This document shows positions 23,601 through 36,200 of a DNA stretch of 64,000 nucleotides, piece by piece. The DNA is from Leptodontidium sp. MPI-SDFR-AT-0119 (Eukaryota > Ascomycota > Leotiomycetes > Helotiales > Leptodontidiaceae): positions 1,116,001-1,180,000 of the forward strand of contig JAHLEZ010000006.1 in NCBI GenBank assembly GCA_020726505.1. Reading direction: 5' to 3'. How positions within the stretch are numbered: the first letter of the stretch is position 1; each line of letters opens with the position of its first letter. Below the pieces are notes generated by a model. The model searched no databases. It was not told the origin of the DNA and saw only the letters and a list, made by a program, of their open reading frames with translations. A program made the translations under genes and the position numbers.

Positions 23601-26600
23601 TTCAAGAACCCTGACCTGGTCTTGTTCCAGGCGGGCGGATCGTCAGGAGCTGTGAATGGAAATGGTTGAGTGATACGTTCACGACGGCGGCGCATAGCAA
23701 AACACCAAAGGGAAATACACTTTTTTCGGGAAGTAGAGGTGATGAGGCGTCCTGCTCAGCCCCAGCCCCAGAATCCCATCAGAAACACAGCGGTCACTGA
23801 CGGGCAGTAGTTGGCAGGATTGCCAGGTCGGACAACCTCCGAGACGAAGGATGATACGACGGGAGATGTCCGCATCGCATCACGTCGTGACGAGTCAGCT
23901 TCAGGATCTAGGGGATCTTCCTCCAAGAATTCCCAAGAAGATGTCGAACGAGGGGAACCCCTTATTTCTCCACTGCTCTCCACTCTCCACTTTCCTCTCC
24001 TTTTCCACAGGGCATCAGATAAGAGGCGAGACATCGATTTGTTTTGCGGCGGCGGAGTGTCGGGATCTTGACGATTGAGGCGGAAAAGAAGGGGAGTTGC
24101 TGTAGTTGGCAGAAGGCCTAGAACTCCTCCGGATGTCCAGTTTTATCAAGCCCGTACCATTTTTCATTCCCATTCTATCGAAGTGTTTCTATTCCTTATC
24201 GAAGCCTAGCTGATACGGTACGGTACGGTACCATGGTCTAGAAAGAGAAGTTGATTGGGACTATTGAAGTTGAGCAAACGGTGCTGAGAGCCTGAAGGGG
24301 AAGCTGAGAAGCCTCAGACAATTGGAAGACGGAACGCCTTGTAGCTAGGTACCTCGGCGAAACGGCGAAACTTGAAGCCGCCAATCCCGAGGCAGCGCAG
24401 CCGCAGAGCCAGGGGCATTGGCATTGGCCAGGCCAAGATGTGGAGCTGGCTCCCTCAATGCTTCTGGAAGTTCCATCGAAGGAACCTGCCAGGGCACGGC
24501 AGGGCAGGTACAAACCCACCCCCGCCGCCATCAGTGGCAAATCCAAAGTCACCATGTTCTTTTTTGATATCGACGTTGAGTTCTGGATTCTTCAAGCGGA
24601 TAGATACTGCACCTATCGAAGAAGCGATCGTTCTAAGCCTCGACTTTGATCAGACTTGCTGGCCAGAGCGATATTGAGAGACAACCAAGAAATGCCAAAC
24701 TAAACAACAGCGCAGTGCGCAAGATCCTCCATTGAGATCGCTCACAAGAATCCTCTCCTCTTCGTGGCCCCCCACCATCGACCCATTCTGAAGCGTACCA
24801 AAGCGCTTCTGAGCGCAGATTGGTGGTCAACCCAAGTGATATCCAAGGCCTCATTTCAGGAATTGCCCTATCTCTGCTTTGCGCGTAGTCAGTGGTCGGG
24901 GAGCTCTTACTCAGCGCTCAACCGTATCTACAACGTGCCAACAGAAGGACAGAAAGATGCTCAGCTCCCCCACTCCCCCCTATTCTCACTTCTCCAGAAA
25001 CACACGCACGTGGGTGCGCTTCATCTCATCTCATCTCATGATACTCGGACGCTGCGCTACTCGTACGTCCGTATCAAAAACCGCTCGTCCATTCGGTCGG
25101 TCGCAAGAAACGAAACACCGTCCTCATCCTCATTCTCATCCTCATCTCCTTCAAAGACCGGCCTCCTCCCAAAAATAGCAAGCGTTCGCACAGGCTCGTT
25201 CATTTACCACTCACTGGCGTCGGTACTTCCAAACGGCAAGGCTCATGAGACGGCGCGACTGTCACGAATATGATACGGAACATGAGCCATTCCGATTCTT
25301 TTTCTCGCGCTTGGCTCTTGGGGTCTTCTCCAGAGTGGTGGATCGAGCCCCATCGCATTAGCATTGGCATTGCCATGGGAATGGAAGGTGGGTTTGATGG
25401 GAAGCCCCATCCATCCATCTATGGATCCCCATCAAAAAAAAAAAAGGAACCGAGAGGGAGCAAAGCAGGGCCTTCTTCGGCCCGGATATACTCTCACAGT
25501 ACCAGAAAATTGGAGAGGAAGAGGGACCTGTGAGATTTGTGATAAGGAAATTTTCTTTCTTTCCCTCCCAGGTCCTGTTAGTTTGTCACGGTCATGGCGG
25601 TCTGTGATGTCAGACGGTCTGGACGTAGCAGAAGAGAAAAAATGAAAATGCAAAGTAAGCAAGCGCTTCAAGCGATTCAGGAAAGAGGCCGAACTTTCTC
25701 CAGGCCGCTGGCCGCCTATCATCATCGTCATCACTCGACTCGCTCGCTCGCCTGGACGCGAAGCTTGTCTTGTCATCGTGGAGTCTCCAGGAAAGATGAC
25801 GTTTTGCCGTCCTCCCCTTTGCTTCCTTCCTTTTCCGTACTCCGGAAATCGTGCCACAGTCCAGTCAAGGCGGGTTTCGAAGCACGGTGGTTTTGCTTTA
25901 GGCGCACGAGTCAGCTCCCTTTTGGGGGGCTCGAAGCTGTACCCGCTTTAGCCACAAGGGTTCAGGTTTCCACTGTACCAGAGGATCGCAAATCTACCGA
26001 GGATCCACAGATTACGGAGAAAGGTTTCCACAGTGGTCGTGGTCGGCCCCTCCAGATCTGACGTGACGGCGGTACGGTAAGGTAAGGTAGGCAGGAAACT
26101 CATTTGTGGGTCTTTCCAGGCAAGAGACAAGGTCCGGGGAATCTTTGTTTGAGATGTGGCGGTGCTGGATTGGACATCACATCGCTTCACTTCACAGCTG
26201 AGGGTGAAGATGTGTCGGAGAGGAGACCGGTGAGAAAAACAAAAATAATTTATCGATTGATTGATGCAGGAACTGATTCTCTGTTTTTGAGAAGAGAAGA
26301 AGTCTGGGAAATGAAATTGGAGGTATGGTTACACGATATGTCTCGGCAGATTCTCAGCCTCACTGAGGCTTTCCATCCATCCATTTCCGAGTCCGCCCCC
26401 GGAATTCCCCCCGCTTCTTCATCTTCCATGTTCTGATACGAAACTCGGCCGGCAAATCCAATCCATCCCCAAACATCACCGACCATGATCGCGAGCTCCC
26501 AGATCAGGCGGTCTTGTATCACGGCTTTCTCTCCGCGCAAAGCTCAAAACCCCAAACAGCGCTTTACGGAGATAAATTTAACCTACCAAGAAGCAAGACG

Positions 26601-26691
26601 AAGCAGAAAGCCTTATGCGCTCCCCAGGTTTCTCTAACTCATGCGCGCACCTCCCGATGGAGCTCCGGCACTTGAAGATGTTATGCTTGCA

Positions 26692-26716
26692 TGATCTGAT
26701 CTGATCTGATCTGATC
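26692..26716. repeat. Pentanucleotide microsatellite (tgatc)5
   Basis: Five perfect copies of tgatc, followed by g. One of many 4-6 nt microsatellites in the creA flanks. Confidence 0.95.
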
Positions 26717-27993
26717 GCCATCCAGACTCCAGATTCCAGACTCGAGACGAGGAGGAGGCGGTCAAGTGAAAATGCAGTATGGTACTCTAAAGACAAGTGC
26801 CGAAGAAAAAACCTCCATTTCCCCGTATGAGAGGGATTTCATTCTAGATCTTTGACTTAAAAAAGAAAGGAAAAGAAAAAGACGGTGATGCGTTGTCCCC
26901 TCACCTCTCCTCTCTTCAAAGGCAACATGAAAAGCGCAAGAAAGGAAGACCCTTGTCTACCTAGATATATCTTCATGCGCGCGTATCATCTTGCTTGCTT
27001 GTTTATGGGAAGGAGGTAGGAAAGCTGGGAAGAAGGGTCTAGAACGAAGCAGAACAGAAAGAGAATTGTTTGACCGCTGGATCAGATTGACCAGCTTATG
27101 ATAGATAGAAATTTCCATTATGGCTTATGACTCTTGAACAACTGGCAATAGAATGAATTATTTGGCATGATATGGCATGTCATCGACTTACATGCGTTGC
27201 GCTCCAATCATAATCCCTTCGCATACATCCATAGGTAGCCGAAGGGAAGTAACCCCACATTCCACATCCATCTGCCCATCTTTCCACCTGCACCCCGGTA
27301 TGATTTCCCTTGCTTCCGACTTACCGCTCTCTTTCGCGTACATGATGATATGATGCAGTACACAAATCAAACAAATATCAAATCGTACCCTATCAATCTT
27401 GAAAAGAGATAAGCTGAGGGCAGTATGGGATGATCCTGAAGGCGCCAGGCGGTGGGCGGTTAAGATATCATGCGATTGCGGGGTACCACCATCTTTTCCT
27501 GAGAGTGAGTGAGGTGAAGGACTGACTCTTATTTCTCCACGCGGAGAAATCCACCCTTCGTAAGGTATCCGTGTTATCTTTTCTTCTAACCTCACTACGC
27601 TACAAGTAAGATGAGATGAAATGAAATGAAATGTGGGTTGAAAGATAGGTAGGTAAACTAATCGATGTGGGGTAAAGGACACGATCTTGTTTTTTATTAT
27701 TTTAATAAACTTAGTCTTTTCTTCGGAGTATCTCCAACTTCAGCGTTCAACGTTCGGCGCTATCACGTTCTGAGTTATTGACTTGCCTGTTTGGGCTTGT
27801 ATGTACCCCACGGCTGGGCGGACCCCCCAGGATTTGACTTGTACTGGTTGGGATTCTGAGATAAGGGAATTGATTGATGTGAAAGTAGGTGGAAGGGGAG
27901 TGGAAGGGTCTGGCCAGGTAAGGTGGTTCGGATTATTGGAGTTGGATTTGTTAGGGTTGTTGGACTCGTTACGAAGTTAGTTGATTTCGGGGA

Positions 27994-28013
27994 GGATGGG
28001 GATGGGGATGGGG
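27994..28013. repeat. Hexanucleotide microsatellite (ggatgg)3
   Basis: Three tandem ggatgg units plus gg, inside the region without genes. Confidence 0.85.
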
Positions 28014-30307
28014 TACATTGCGTTAGTCTAGTTGGATTAACGGATGGAGAGAGAGGAAAGAGAGTAGGTGTGTGTCACATTGAAGAATAAGAATATTGGT
28101 TTGAGGTATACTTGGATTCGATTTGAATTTCATGAAGCGCTTTTACCTTGCTTTTTACTTGATGGATGGTTGGTCGGAGGGGTATCGGAGTGAATGGGCT
28201 GGAATGGAGGGTTGGAGATGGAGGATGGTGTTGTCATGCTATGCCTATGCATATGCCGCCCGATTCCGGGGTGCGTCTTGAAATGGCATCATTGGGCACG
28301 GTACTGTATGTAGGTAGGATGGGGGAAAAAGGAATGTTGGGGTAGTTTGGTGTAGTGCAGCACAAGAATGGAATAGATTTCCGAGTCCTTGAAATCTCAA
28401 AGGCTTGTGCTTCCTTCATCTTACATCTTATCTTACATAATAGAAGGAATTGCTTTATTTACCAAACCTTCTCGAGAGGTGGATACAGAAGAGAGAAGAT
28501 AGGCAAAGCCGAACGAGATATTTTCAGGAGAGCAGGGCAGGTAGATTAGGATGGACAGCCGTCCAGATCTCATATCGTTTTGATAGCCGTCCAGAAGCGG
28601 CAAAGGCAGGGATTAGAATAGTTTTGAGAGAATGGCTTGATAAGCATAGACTTTCCTCTTCTGCTGTGGGAAGGAAATTAAAATTGGATGACTAGATGAC
28701 TAGGTATGCGGATCCTGGAGTCGAGCAAGCACGCCTTAGAATTTGACATTGGTGTTGTGTTGGTGTACCCCACGTTTTTTCTTTCCTTTTCCGGCTGCCT
28801 CGCTCGCTCAGATGCGGATGCGGAGTGGTATTGACCGAGTTAACCCGATACTGGTACTGTACAGTTAAACAAAATCAGCCTGGCGCGCCTGTCTTGCTGG
28901 TCTTGCCTGTCTTTCTCCACGACCCCAGACGCCCGATTGTTATTACAGCTTACTTTCTGGGCTGGGGCTGTGCTGGGCAGCTGGAGTCTGGAGTCTGGAG
29001 AGGAGGGCGTGGCGTGGCGTCTGGAGGGAGATTCGGTTGAACTGTACAGTCAGATTTACGAGGTTATTTATGATAGGGTGTTAGAGAGGCGAATGATGAG
29101 CACGCATTGTTGTTGAACGAATTATATATGAGCTGAGGATGAGATATGTATGTACGATCTATGTGCTGTATGCATTATTCAGCTGGGGAAGGTCGAGTCA
29201 GCATGAATGACGATGATGAGAGTGAAAGTCGGGTTCGGATCAATAGCTGGGACATCCGGCTTGGGGAAATAAACGAACTGTTTGGACGACCCGATGCGAT
29301 GCGGTAGATGGATAAACGAAGGGGGAGTTGGATATGCAGTTTCAAAGATTGGGATTGAACTGAATCGAAATGAAATTGTGTTGTTCGGCCTTCAAGATAG
29401 GTACTTGGTTATGTATCAGGATTGTGCCTTTTTATGCAGTACCTAGTCATGGTATTGTATGGCTTTGAAAAGGAACATCAAACATCTGCCTTACCTGTCC
29501 TTCCAACATCCATCGCGCATCCAGCTCTCACTCTGCCTCCAACTCTCAGCCCATCCATCTCACGAAATCCAATCTCGACCTGCATCTGCATCTCAGCATA
29601 CACCTGCCGGCTTGGTACAATACTACCCGATTAGGTTTAAAGCCAAGGGGGATTTTCCGTTAGTGCAAGTTCCCCACTATCTTCCTATTTTCTCCCCACC
29701 AAAAAAATAAAGACGAGGGGTGGAAAAAAAGAAAAGAAATGGCCTAAAGAGGTAAGGGAAGAATCCACTGTCGATGATGCCATCAATTATGGGGCAGATG
29801 GAGTTGGAGATGGATATTACACCGTAAATGCGTATGCGTATGTGACGTGCAACGAAGCCCTAATGGAAGTGTGAAGTGTGAAGTGAGCAACTGGCAACAT
29901 CCCTTGAGAAAAAGAGAGATACCCTGTTTGCATAGACTTCATACTTGTACAACACATCACCTTAGGTCGGAGTCAAAGAGGAGACAAAAAGAACATCCGT
30001 TGAATCGAGTCGAGTCCAGGAAAGTTCCAGTTCGAGTCCGAGTCAGGCTGAGCAAGGAGAGTGCACCATCAAACGTCGATCGATAGATATCCCTTGTCTT
30101 TCCTCCAACAGCAGCAGCAGCAAGCAGTCGGTGACAGCCTCGTTGCGAGAGTACCATCCAACCAACCTCTCCCCACGCCCATCTTCCCCCAGGTGGCCAG
30201 CCCCATTCATGCCCACAGTCAGTCCATATCCCCAGGGTGTAGTTCCATATTGCGAGTGAGCAGCGGCCAAAGGGCAACCCCATCCCCATTCCCATTCCCC
30301 CATTCGA

Positions 30308-30335
30308 TAGGTAGGGAGGTAGGTAGGTAGGCAGG
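30308..30335. repeat. ggta-type tetranucleotide repeat
   Basis: An imperfect run of taggtaggtaggtag-type units in the distal creA upstream region. Confidence 0.85.
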
Positions 30336-30542
30336 TATCTTTAGATCAGGCGGTAACACTTCCAAGAGGATTGGATGTCCAGCTCACACACGACCAAGAG
30401 CAAAGTCATACACCGACCAGACAGCGACGAGCAAAGACAAGCTCAAGAAACATCGTGCACCAAACGCCCAAGAAGTGGCAGCAGGCTCGAAATATATACG
30501 AGAATCCACCCAGGGCAAACACAAGGTGCAAGATAACTGTCG

Positions 30543-30556
30543 CCCCACAGCTGGGG
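30543..30556. promoter_or_regulatory. Inverted pair of putative CreA sites upstream of creA
   Basis: ccccac (GTGGGG on the minus strand) at 30543-30548 and ctgggg at 30551-30556 lie two bases apart, 1.4 kb upstream of the creA start. Both fit the CreA/Cre1 consensus SYGGRG. Closely spaced pairs are the functional form in known CreA targets, and autoregulation of creA is known in other fungi; its use here is inference. Confidence 0.35.
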
Positions 30557-31045
30557 GAGGAATTATTGGAAGCGATGCAGGACAGGCAGTTGAAGCAGCA
30601 TCAGAAGCAGAATCAGCAGGCAGAGGAAGCACGGAAGAAACAGAAGCGGAAACAAATCCAACGGTTTTGTTTCTATTTTCTCATGGTTTCGCAGATCGAG
30701 TTCAGTTCAGACCCTCTCTTGGATTTTCCTTGGACGGTCTTGATTGTCTTGTATTGTCTTGTGCGTTTAGTTGTGCAGGTTTAGTTGTTTATTAGCATTA
30801 TATTTTTACACCTGAAGCAGCTGCATCACAGCTCAAATCTCGCTCGGCCAGCTGGAACAGACTTACCTATCTCCCCCACTTCCCTTCGCCTGAGTCTGAG
30901 CCTGAGCCTGAGCCTGACTCTCACACACTCGACTCCATCCACTCCCGCTCCACTCCCCACCCACTACTCCACTCCGCAGTTCGCTAGCTCCAGAATATGT
31001 TTTTTTTATTTATTTAATCCCTTCACACCCCGTCCCCGACCCCCG

Positions 31046-31087
31046 ATGCCCCGAACAGCCAGCCAGCCAGCCGTCAGTCCAGTCTAG
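31046..31087 (+). other. Possible 13-codon upstream ORF of creA
   Basis: ATG at 31046 opens a 13-codon frame (MPRTASQPAVSPV) ending at TAG 31085-31087. It is the last ATG on the plus strand before the creA start 912 bases later. If the transcript begins upstream of it, it would be a uORF; the transcription start is not visible from sequence. Confidence 0.35.
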
Positions 31088-31957
31088 CAAGCCCAGCCAG
31101 ATTCGGCATCCCGCCAACGTCGTCTAAGCAGCGCTAAGCCAAAAATCAAACCCGCCAAATAATCCCAGCAGCTACTGCAACACACTGCACTGCACAGCGT
31201 GTTGCGCCTACGCCTACGCCTACGCCTACGCCTCCTCATTCCTCATCCGCCCTCTTCCCTCCCTCCCTGTCTGGCTGTTTCCCTTCCCCCTTCCCCCTAC
31301 GGAACATCCTTCCATCCCATCCCATCCCATCCCACGCCCACGCCCACCCACGCTCAACCAAGCAACCAAGCAAGCCCGCATCGCCCACAAGCCCACAAGC
31401 CCACACTTTTAATCCCCCTCCGCTCCCCTCCACTCGACCACTTCGACTACCTACTTGCTTCTACTTTTTTCTGGCCTGCCCCCTTGTCCTCTCCACCCTG
31501 CATTCTCCCCCCCTTGTCTTGCCTTGCCTTGCCTTGCCTGACTCCGACCGACTTCCTTCCCCCCTAAAGCTAGGAAGGACTAGGACCTGGCCTACGTCTA
31601 AGCAGCCTTTTCGTATAAGACTCCGACCCCCCTCGGTACTCTTCTCCTCCGTTACCGTCAGAAGATTTCGACTCTCAATACCACCCACGCTGCATCCCAT
31701 CCCACCACCACCACCACTACTACCACCACTACAACTCTACACCAACACTTCCACTCGACTACTTCGTCATACAACGACCGCGTTGAGAATCACCAGCAAC
31801 CATATATACGCCAACACAACCTACCCATTGTCACCACCGTCGTCTCCACATTGCGACTGCTATTGAAGAGAATTATTTTCTCTCCCCGCCTTGCCACTCT
31901 CCGCATTCCACCGAAAGATTAAAGTGCGGGATCCCCAAACGTTGCGGCGGCAATCAC
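31049..31957 (+). promoter_or_regulatory. creA proximal promoter/leader, 909 nt with no ATG
   Basis: Every line from 31049 to 31957 was checked: no ATG occurs in any frame, although about 14 would be expected by chance. The strand is C/T-rich and G-poor, with tandem repeats cgccta (31205-31228), ccatcc-type (about 31309-31333) and ccttg (31517-31540). This is the expected signature of a long translated-mRNA leader selected against upstream starts, and it supports ATG 31958. Confidence 0.6.
31205..31228 (+). repeat. Hexanucleotide repeat (cgccta)4 in the creA leader
   Basis: Four perfect cgccta copies and a fifth with one change, followed by C-rich leader sequence. Confidence 0.95.
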
Positions 31958-33211
31958 ATGCAACGCGCGCAGACATCAGTAGATCTTCTACTGAATCCAC
32001 AAACGCCTTTGGAGAAGGAACAGGAAGCTGCCAGGAGGAAATTGGCCGAGATCCAGGCGCAACAGCAGAGACAGCACGAAGAAGAAATGGCCGCCGTTAT
32101 GATGCAGCCGAATATGATGGGGGGCCAGCACGGAGAGGACCGACAAGATCTGCCTCGTCCATACAAGTGCCCTCTGTGCGATAAGGCTTTCCACCGTCTC
32201 GAACATCAGACCAGACATATCAGAACCCATACCGGCGAGAAGCCCCATGCCTGCCAGTTCCCCGGCTGCACAAAACGATTCTCGAGATCAGACGAGTTGA
32301 CTCGACACTCGAGGATACACAACAACCCCAACTCCCGCAGGAGTAACAAGATGCATCAGGGTGGAATGGAGCACACAGGAGCTATGGCCACGATGATGCC
32401 ACCACCAAACAAGAACATGTCGAGATCAGCCCCAACTTCAGCTGTTGGCTCTCCAAACGTGTCCCCTCCGCACTCTTACGCTTCATACTCGACTCCACAC
32501 TCAGTTCTCAACCCAACGTTCCGCAGTCTCGGAGGAAGCCCAAACAACGGATCGAGTCTTGACATCAACTTGCTGGCCACGGCTGCAACCCAAGTTGAGC
32601 GAGAGAGCACTTTTGCTACACACCACCCTCATCACGGCAGCTCAAGACATCACCCATACTACAGCCACAGCAGTCACACCAGCAGAAACCACCTGCCTTC
32701 GTTGTCCGCCTATGCCATGTCAAGATCGCATTCCCACGACGACGACGACCACTACGCGCATCGACATGCCAAGCGATCCCGTCCAAACTCACCAAACAGC
32801 ACTGCTCCATCCTCTCCTACCTTCTCCCATGACTCTTTGTCACCTACACCCGATCACACTCCTCTCGCTACTCCAGCACACTCCCCACGTCTTCGACCAT
32901 ACGGTGGTGGCTACGATTTGCCAACGATCCGCAACTTGACCCTTCAACACACCCCGGCTCTCGCACCCATGGAGCCCCAAAATGTCGAAGGTCAATACCA
33001 CCCGAACAACACCGCCACCTCCGCACCCAGAACTGGTCTCTCGATCAGCGACATTATGTCAAAAACCGACGGCACGCAAAGAAAGCTTCCAGTTCCGCAA
33101 GTCCCGAAAGTCGCAGTACAAGATCTGCTCAGCTCCGGTGAGAACGGCTTCAGCACAAGTGGCCACAGCAGCACAACGGGTAGCGTCGCAGGGGATATGA
33201 TGGACAGATAG
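31958..33211 (+). CDS. creA: Carbon catabolite repressor CreA/CRE1, C2H2 zinc-finger
   Basis: A single exon of 417 aa, the usual CreA length. CreA binds SYGGRG sites and represses genes for alternative carbon sources when glucose is present. Two C2H2 fingers lie at about residues 71-91 ([20 protein letters not shown] plus H) and 99-121 ([20 protein letters not shown] and following), joined by the TGEKP linker. The base-contacting residues of the Mig1/CreA class are present (RLEH, RSDE). The N-terminus [20 protein letters not shown] precedes a Gln/Glu-rich helix. After the fingers come Ser/Pro-rich stretches, a His-rich segment with [20 protein letters not shown], which has acidic and basic patches, and C-terminal [20 protein letters not shown] followed by VAVQDLLS, matching the conserved repressor/regulatory tail. 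The start is favoured by the ATG-free leader. Recognised with high certainty. Confidence 0.97.
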   Translation: MQRAQTSVDLLLNPQTPLEKEQEAARRKLAEIQAQQQRQHEEEMAAVMMQPNMMGGQHGEDRQDLPRPYKCPLCDKAFHRLEHQTRHIRTHTGEKPHACQFPGCTKRFSRSDELTRHSRIHNNPNSRRSNKMHQGGMEHTGAMATMMPPPNKNMSRSAPTSAVGSPNVSPPHSYASYSTPHSVLNPTFRSLGGSPNNGSSLDINLLATAATQVERESTFATHHPHHGSSRHHPYYSHSSHTSRNHLPSLSAYAMSRSHSHDDDDHYAHRHAKRSRPNSPNSTAPSSPTFSHDSLSPTPDHTPLATPAHSPRLRPYGGGYDLPTIRNLTLQHTPALAPMEPQNVEGQYHPNNTATSAPRTGLSISDIMSKTDGTQRKLPVPQVPKVAVQDLLSSGENGFSTSGHSSTTGSVAGDMMDR

Positions 33212-36200
33212 ATGAGAATTCTCTTCTAGGGGAACGAGCAGGATCATAAGACAAGTCTGGATGACTTTCTGGCGCGATATAGAGGATTGCCTGACGGCAC
33301 ATGAAGGAGTACCGGTACTTTTCAAGGACAAACCCACCCACCCTACTTCGATAATTTCACTCGACGATTCGCAGCACCACCGCAACGACTCGGACTCGAG
33401 ATCTCCACTTTACGGCTGTTACGGGCAATAGCCCATTTGATATTTTCTCTTTTCACGGTGTATGTATAGATCAGCGTGCGAGCAGTATAGACTTGCTTCT
33501 TGTTTTCCTCTCACAACACTTCTCGGGGGACGAACTCGCGCTTGGGGAGGTTTTCAGAGAAGGGGATTGCTTCATGAACCTGGTGTACTTGAAAGTTACC
33601 ACGGGATTTGTTTGTGTGTGTGTTTCTGCTTCTATAGAAGGGTTTGCTGTGCGCAGCGAGGCTGGGAATATGATGACTTGATGCGGATGGGCCCTTCATC
33701 ATCATGGGGAACGGAGTACAGCGTTTTTTACCACCTCTCTCTTCTTCAGTTTGTTATACCTGCTTTACATTTGCATTTGGCTCGACTTGGTTACCTACCT
33801 AGCTAGCTTTTCAGGCTTCATAGCCTGACTTGCCGATCGTTCGTTCATTCGTTCGTTCCATGGATGTAAATGAGAAAGAAAAACTTCTAAACATTATGTC
33901 ACATGCCATGTTCATCGTGAAGTTTCCTATCTCACCCTCCTACACTAAATCATTTTTTCGAACGGAAAGGGCGAGACATGTGAACAACCACACGCTCATC
34001 GCATGTGACGACCACCATCCATCACGATAATTCTCCTTTTTTAGCTTCGTTCCTCACCGAAGTAAGATAAGCACAGCACAGCATAGCAGAGCCTGGCCAC
34101 TTCCACTCCCACACACAAAAACACACACACAAAGAGGGCACTTACTCACGCACGATCGATCCCGTCCCCCACATTCTCCACACCCACACCCACACCCACA
34201 CCATCAGAAAAAGAGGGAAGCAAGCGAAGCGCCGATCCCCCAAGCCCCTGCCTGCCTCAGCCAAGCCCAGACAAAACCCAAACAAGGCCATAGAGAGGAG
34301 AGGAGAGGGTAAAGCGGCTAGACGGTGCGGTGAAAAATGAGGTGGTGGTGGTGCGAAGCGGTGAAACCTTATTCCTAGAAAGATTCTTGTTCCAGTGTAG
34401 GTATTTATTTTCATGTGCAAGAGACTAGAAGACTAGATATAGGAGGGTACGTATAGCAGGCTAGGCTGGGTTGAGGTATAGTTAGTTTGGTTGGTTAGAG
34501 AGCAAAAGACTAAGTGCCTAGGTAGGTAGTGATGATGGGGATGGGACTTCACATGTTAGATCTAGGTGTAGTAGAGTTGGAGGTTGGAGGTTAAATTTGA
34601 TTTGAGCAGGAATTAGCTACAAACAAGTATATGAAATCTGAAGCTACGGAAAAATACGCCGTAGCTATGTATGCGCGTGCAATACACTACTAGCTGCACA
34701 TCTCGCTTGTTTCTACTTCCCTACATCCTCCTCTCTTTACGCTTCACCTACTCCATTTAAAAATCTTTCCTACCTACCTAGTCTTCGTAGGTATTTTCCC
34801 GACCCCACACCTCCCTCCCCCTCTCCCCTCCTCACCTCGCGTGTCAAATGTAGCTAGCTAGCAGTCCATACCTAGGTGTCTACGGAACTCGGCAAGCCCC
34901 CCCCCTTATGCTTTTTTCTCTTAAAAAGTGAGGCTGCATGTATATGTAGGTACATTTATGTACGTCGGCTCCGGACTTCCTTCTCAATGAGACACTTCGC
35001 GAGGAAGTGCTCCCTCTGCTTCCGGACCCTGGGGTAGTGGGTTTTCCCGCTGCGGGAGGATCTGGATTCGGAATTTTTTTCCTTTTTTTTTTTTCCTCAG
35101 ATGGTGATGGTGGATATTGGACCGAGTTTCTTTTTCCTCTCCTTTTGCTTTGTCTTCTCCTAGATTCATATTATTGCCTTTTTGGAGTTTTATTTATTTT
35201 TGTTTTTGTTTTGCTTTACTTTGCTTTAATATAGATTTGGGGTGGGTATCGAGGATATTTTCTTGGGATTTTACTGCCATCGCTATCGTTGCATCACCCT
35301 TTGTTTGTTTTACTGCTTGGTGAGCTGTCCATACAAGGTTCAAGGTATGATAATAAATCGTACGGTTTCATTTGAACTCATTAGTAATAATGATGCAGTA
35401 GCATACCAATGGGTCAAAGGAAGCGTCTCGTCGATTCGGGATGAGCGTGCCTGAATTCCTCCTCGTTTCATCCCATCTCAAGGATGTAGGATGTAGGATT
35501 AAGGTCCACACCGTCCATTTCAGCCTCTTTTTTCATCACATTCTCCCCCTTCCCTTCTACGCGGCTAGATACCCCGTTCTCATCCCCTCCCCTCCTCTCC
35601 TCCGTCTCCACCCAGCCGAGCGGCTGTACAGCAAATAACCTACCCTCCTGCAGCCAACACCCAATCCGTAAACCTCAACGGTTTTGACCCTGGGATTCAG
35701 GGATGATGGATGGGGACATAGCCGCCATGTGCCGTGGTGTTTAATATATTTTATATTAATGACCTAGATGAGGAGGAGAGGTGGGATGGCATGTGAAAGA
35801 AGGAGATCATGATGTACCGCCGGTACCTACGTACCGGCAGGTAGGACCACGATACTACTCTACCACGCGAGCGAGTAGATGAGATGAGGCGCTGCTCTTA
35901 CCGTGGATCTCAAATGGAATCGAATCGTGCTTATTGCTGTTCCTGCATCTGTGTTCTCTGCTTTTGGGCTATAATGGAATGGAATGGATTGAGATGGGAT
36001 GGAACTCTTTTGTCCAGCTCTCTTTCGCAGTCTTTCACATTCAGCATTTCAACTCCTCGCCTCGTTTCTCCGATATCAAACACTAATTCATAGATAGACA
36101 TCCGATGAACACCCCTCCCTCCTCTTCTCCTCGCAACTCCAACTTTCTCCCCGAACCAACCGACGGAGAAATTGATTCGGTTTGATAACCGACGTAGCAC

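Larger units (their letters stand above)
17633..31045. other. 13.4 kb gene-free region upstream of creA
   Basis: Both strands were read for protein motifs, introns linking frames and tRNA boxes; nothing convincing was found. Open frames here are short, low-complexity or lack any family signature. The DNA carries many short tandem repeats (for example tcatc at 25021-25039, tgatc at 26692-26716, ggatgg at 27994-28013, ggta at 30308-30335) and recurrent tacctaggta/ggtacc-like palindromes. Long regulatory intergenic DNA, lncRNA genes or very divergent small genes cannot be excluded without expression data. Confidence 0.5.

Noticed and set aside
27188..27682. 164-codon minus-strand frame in the creA upstream desert
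   Set aside because: Composition is like translated random DNA, with no motif and no splice partners.
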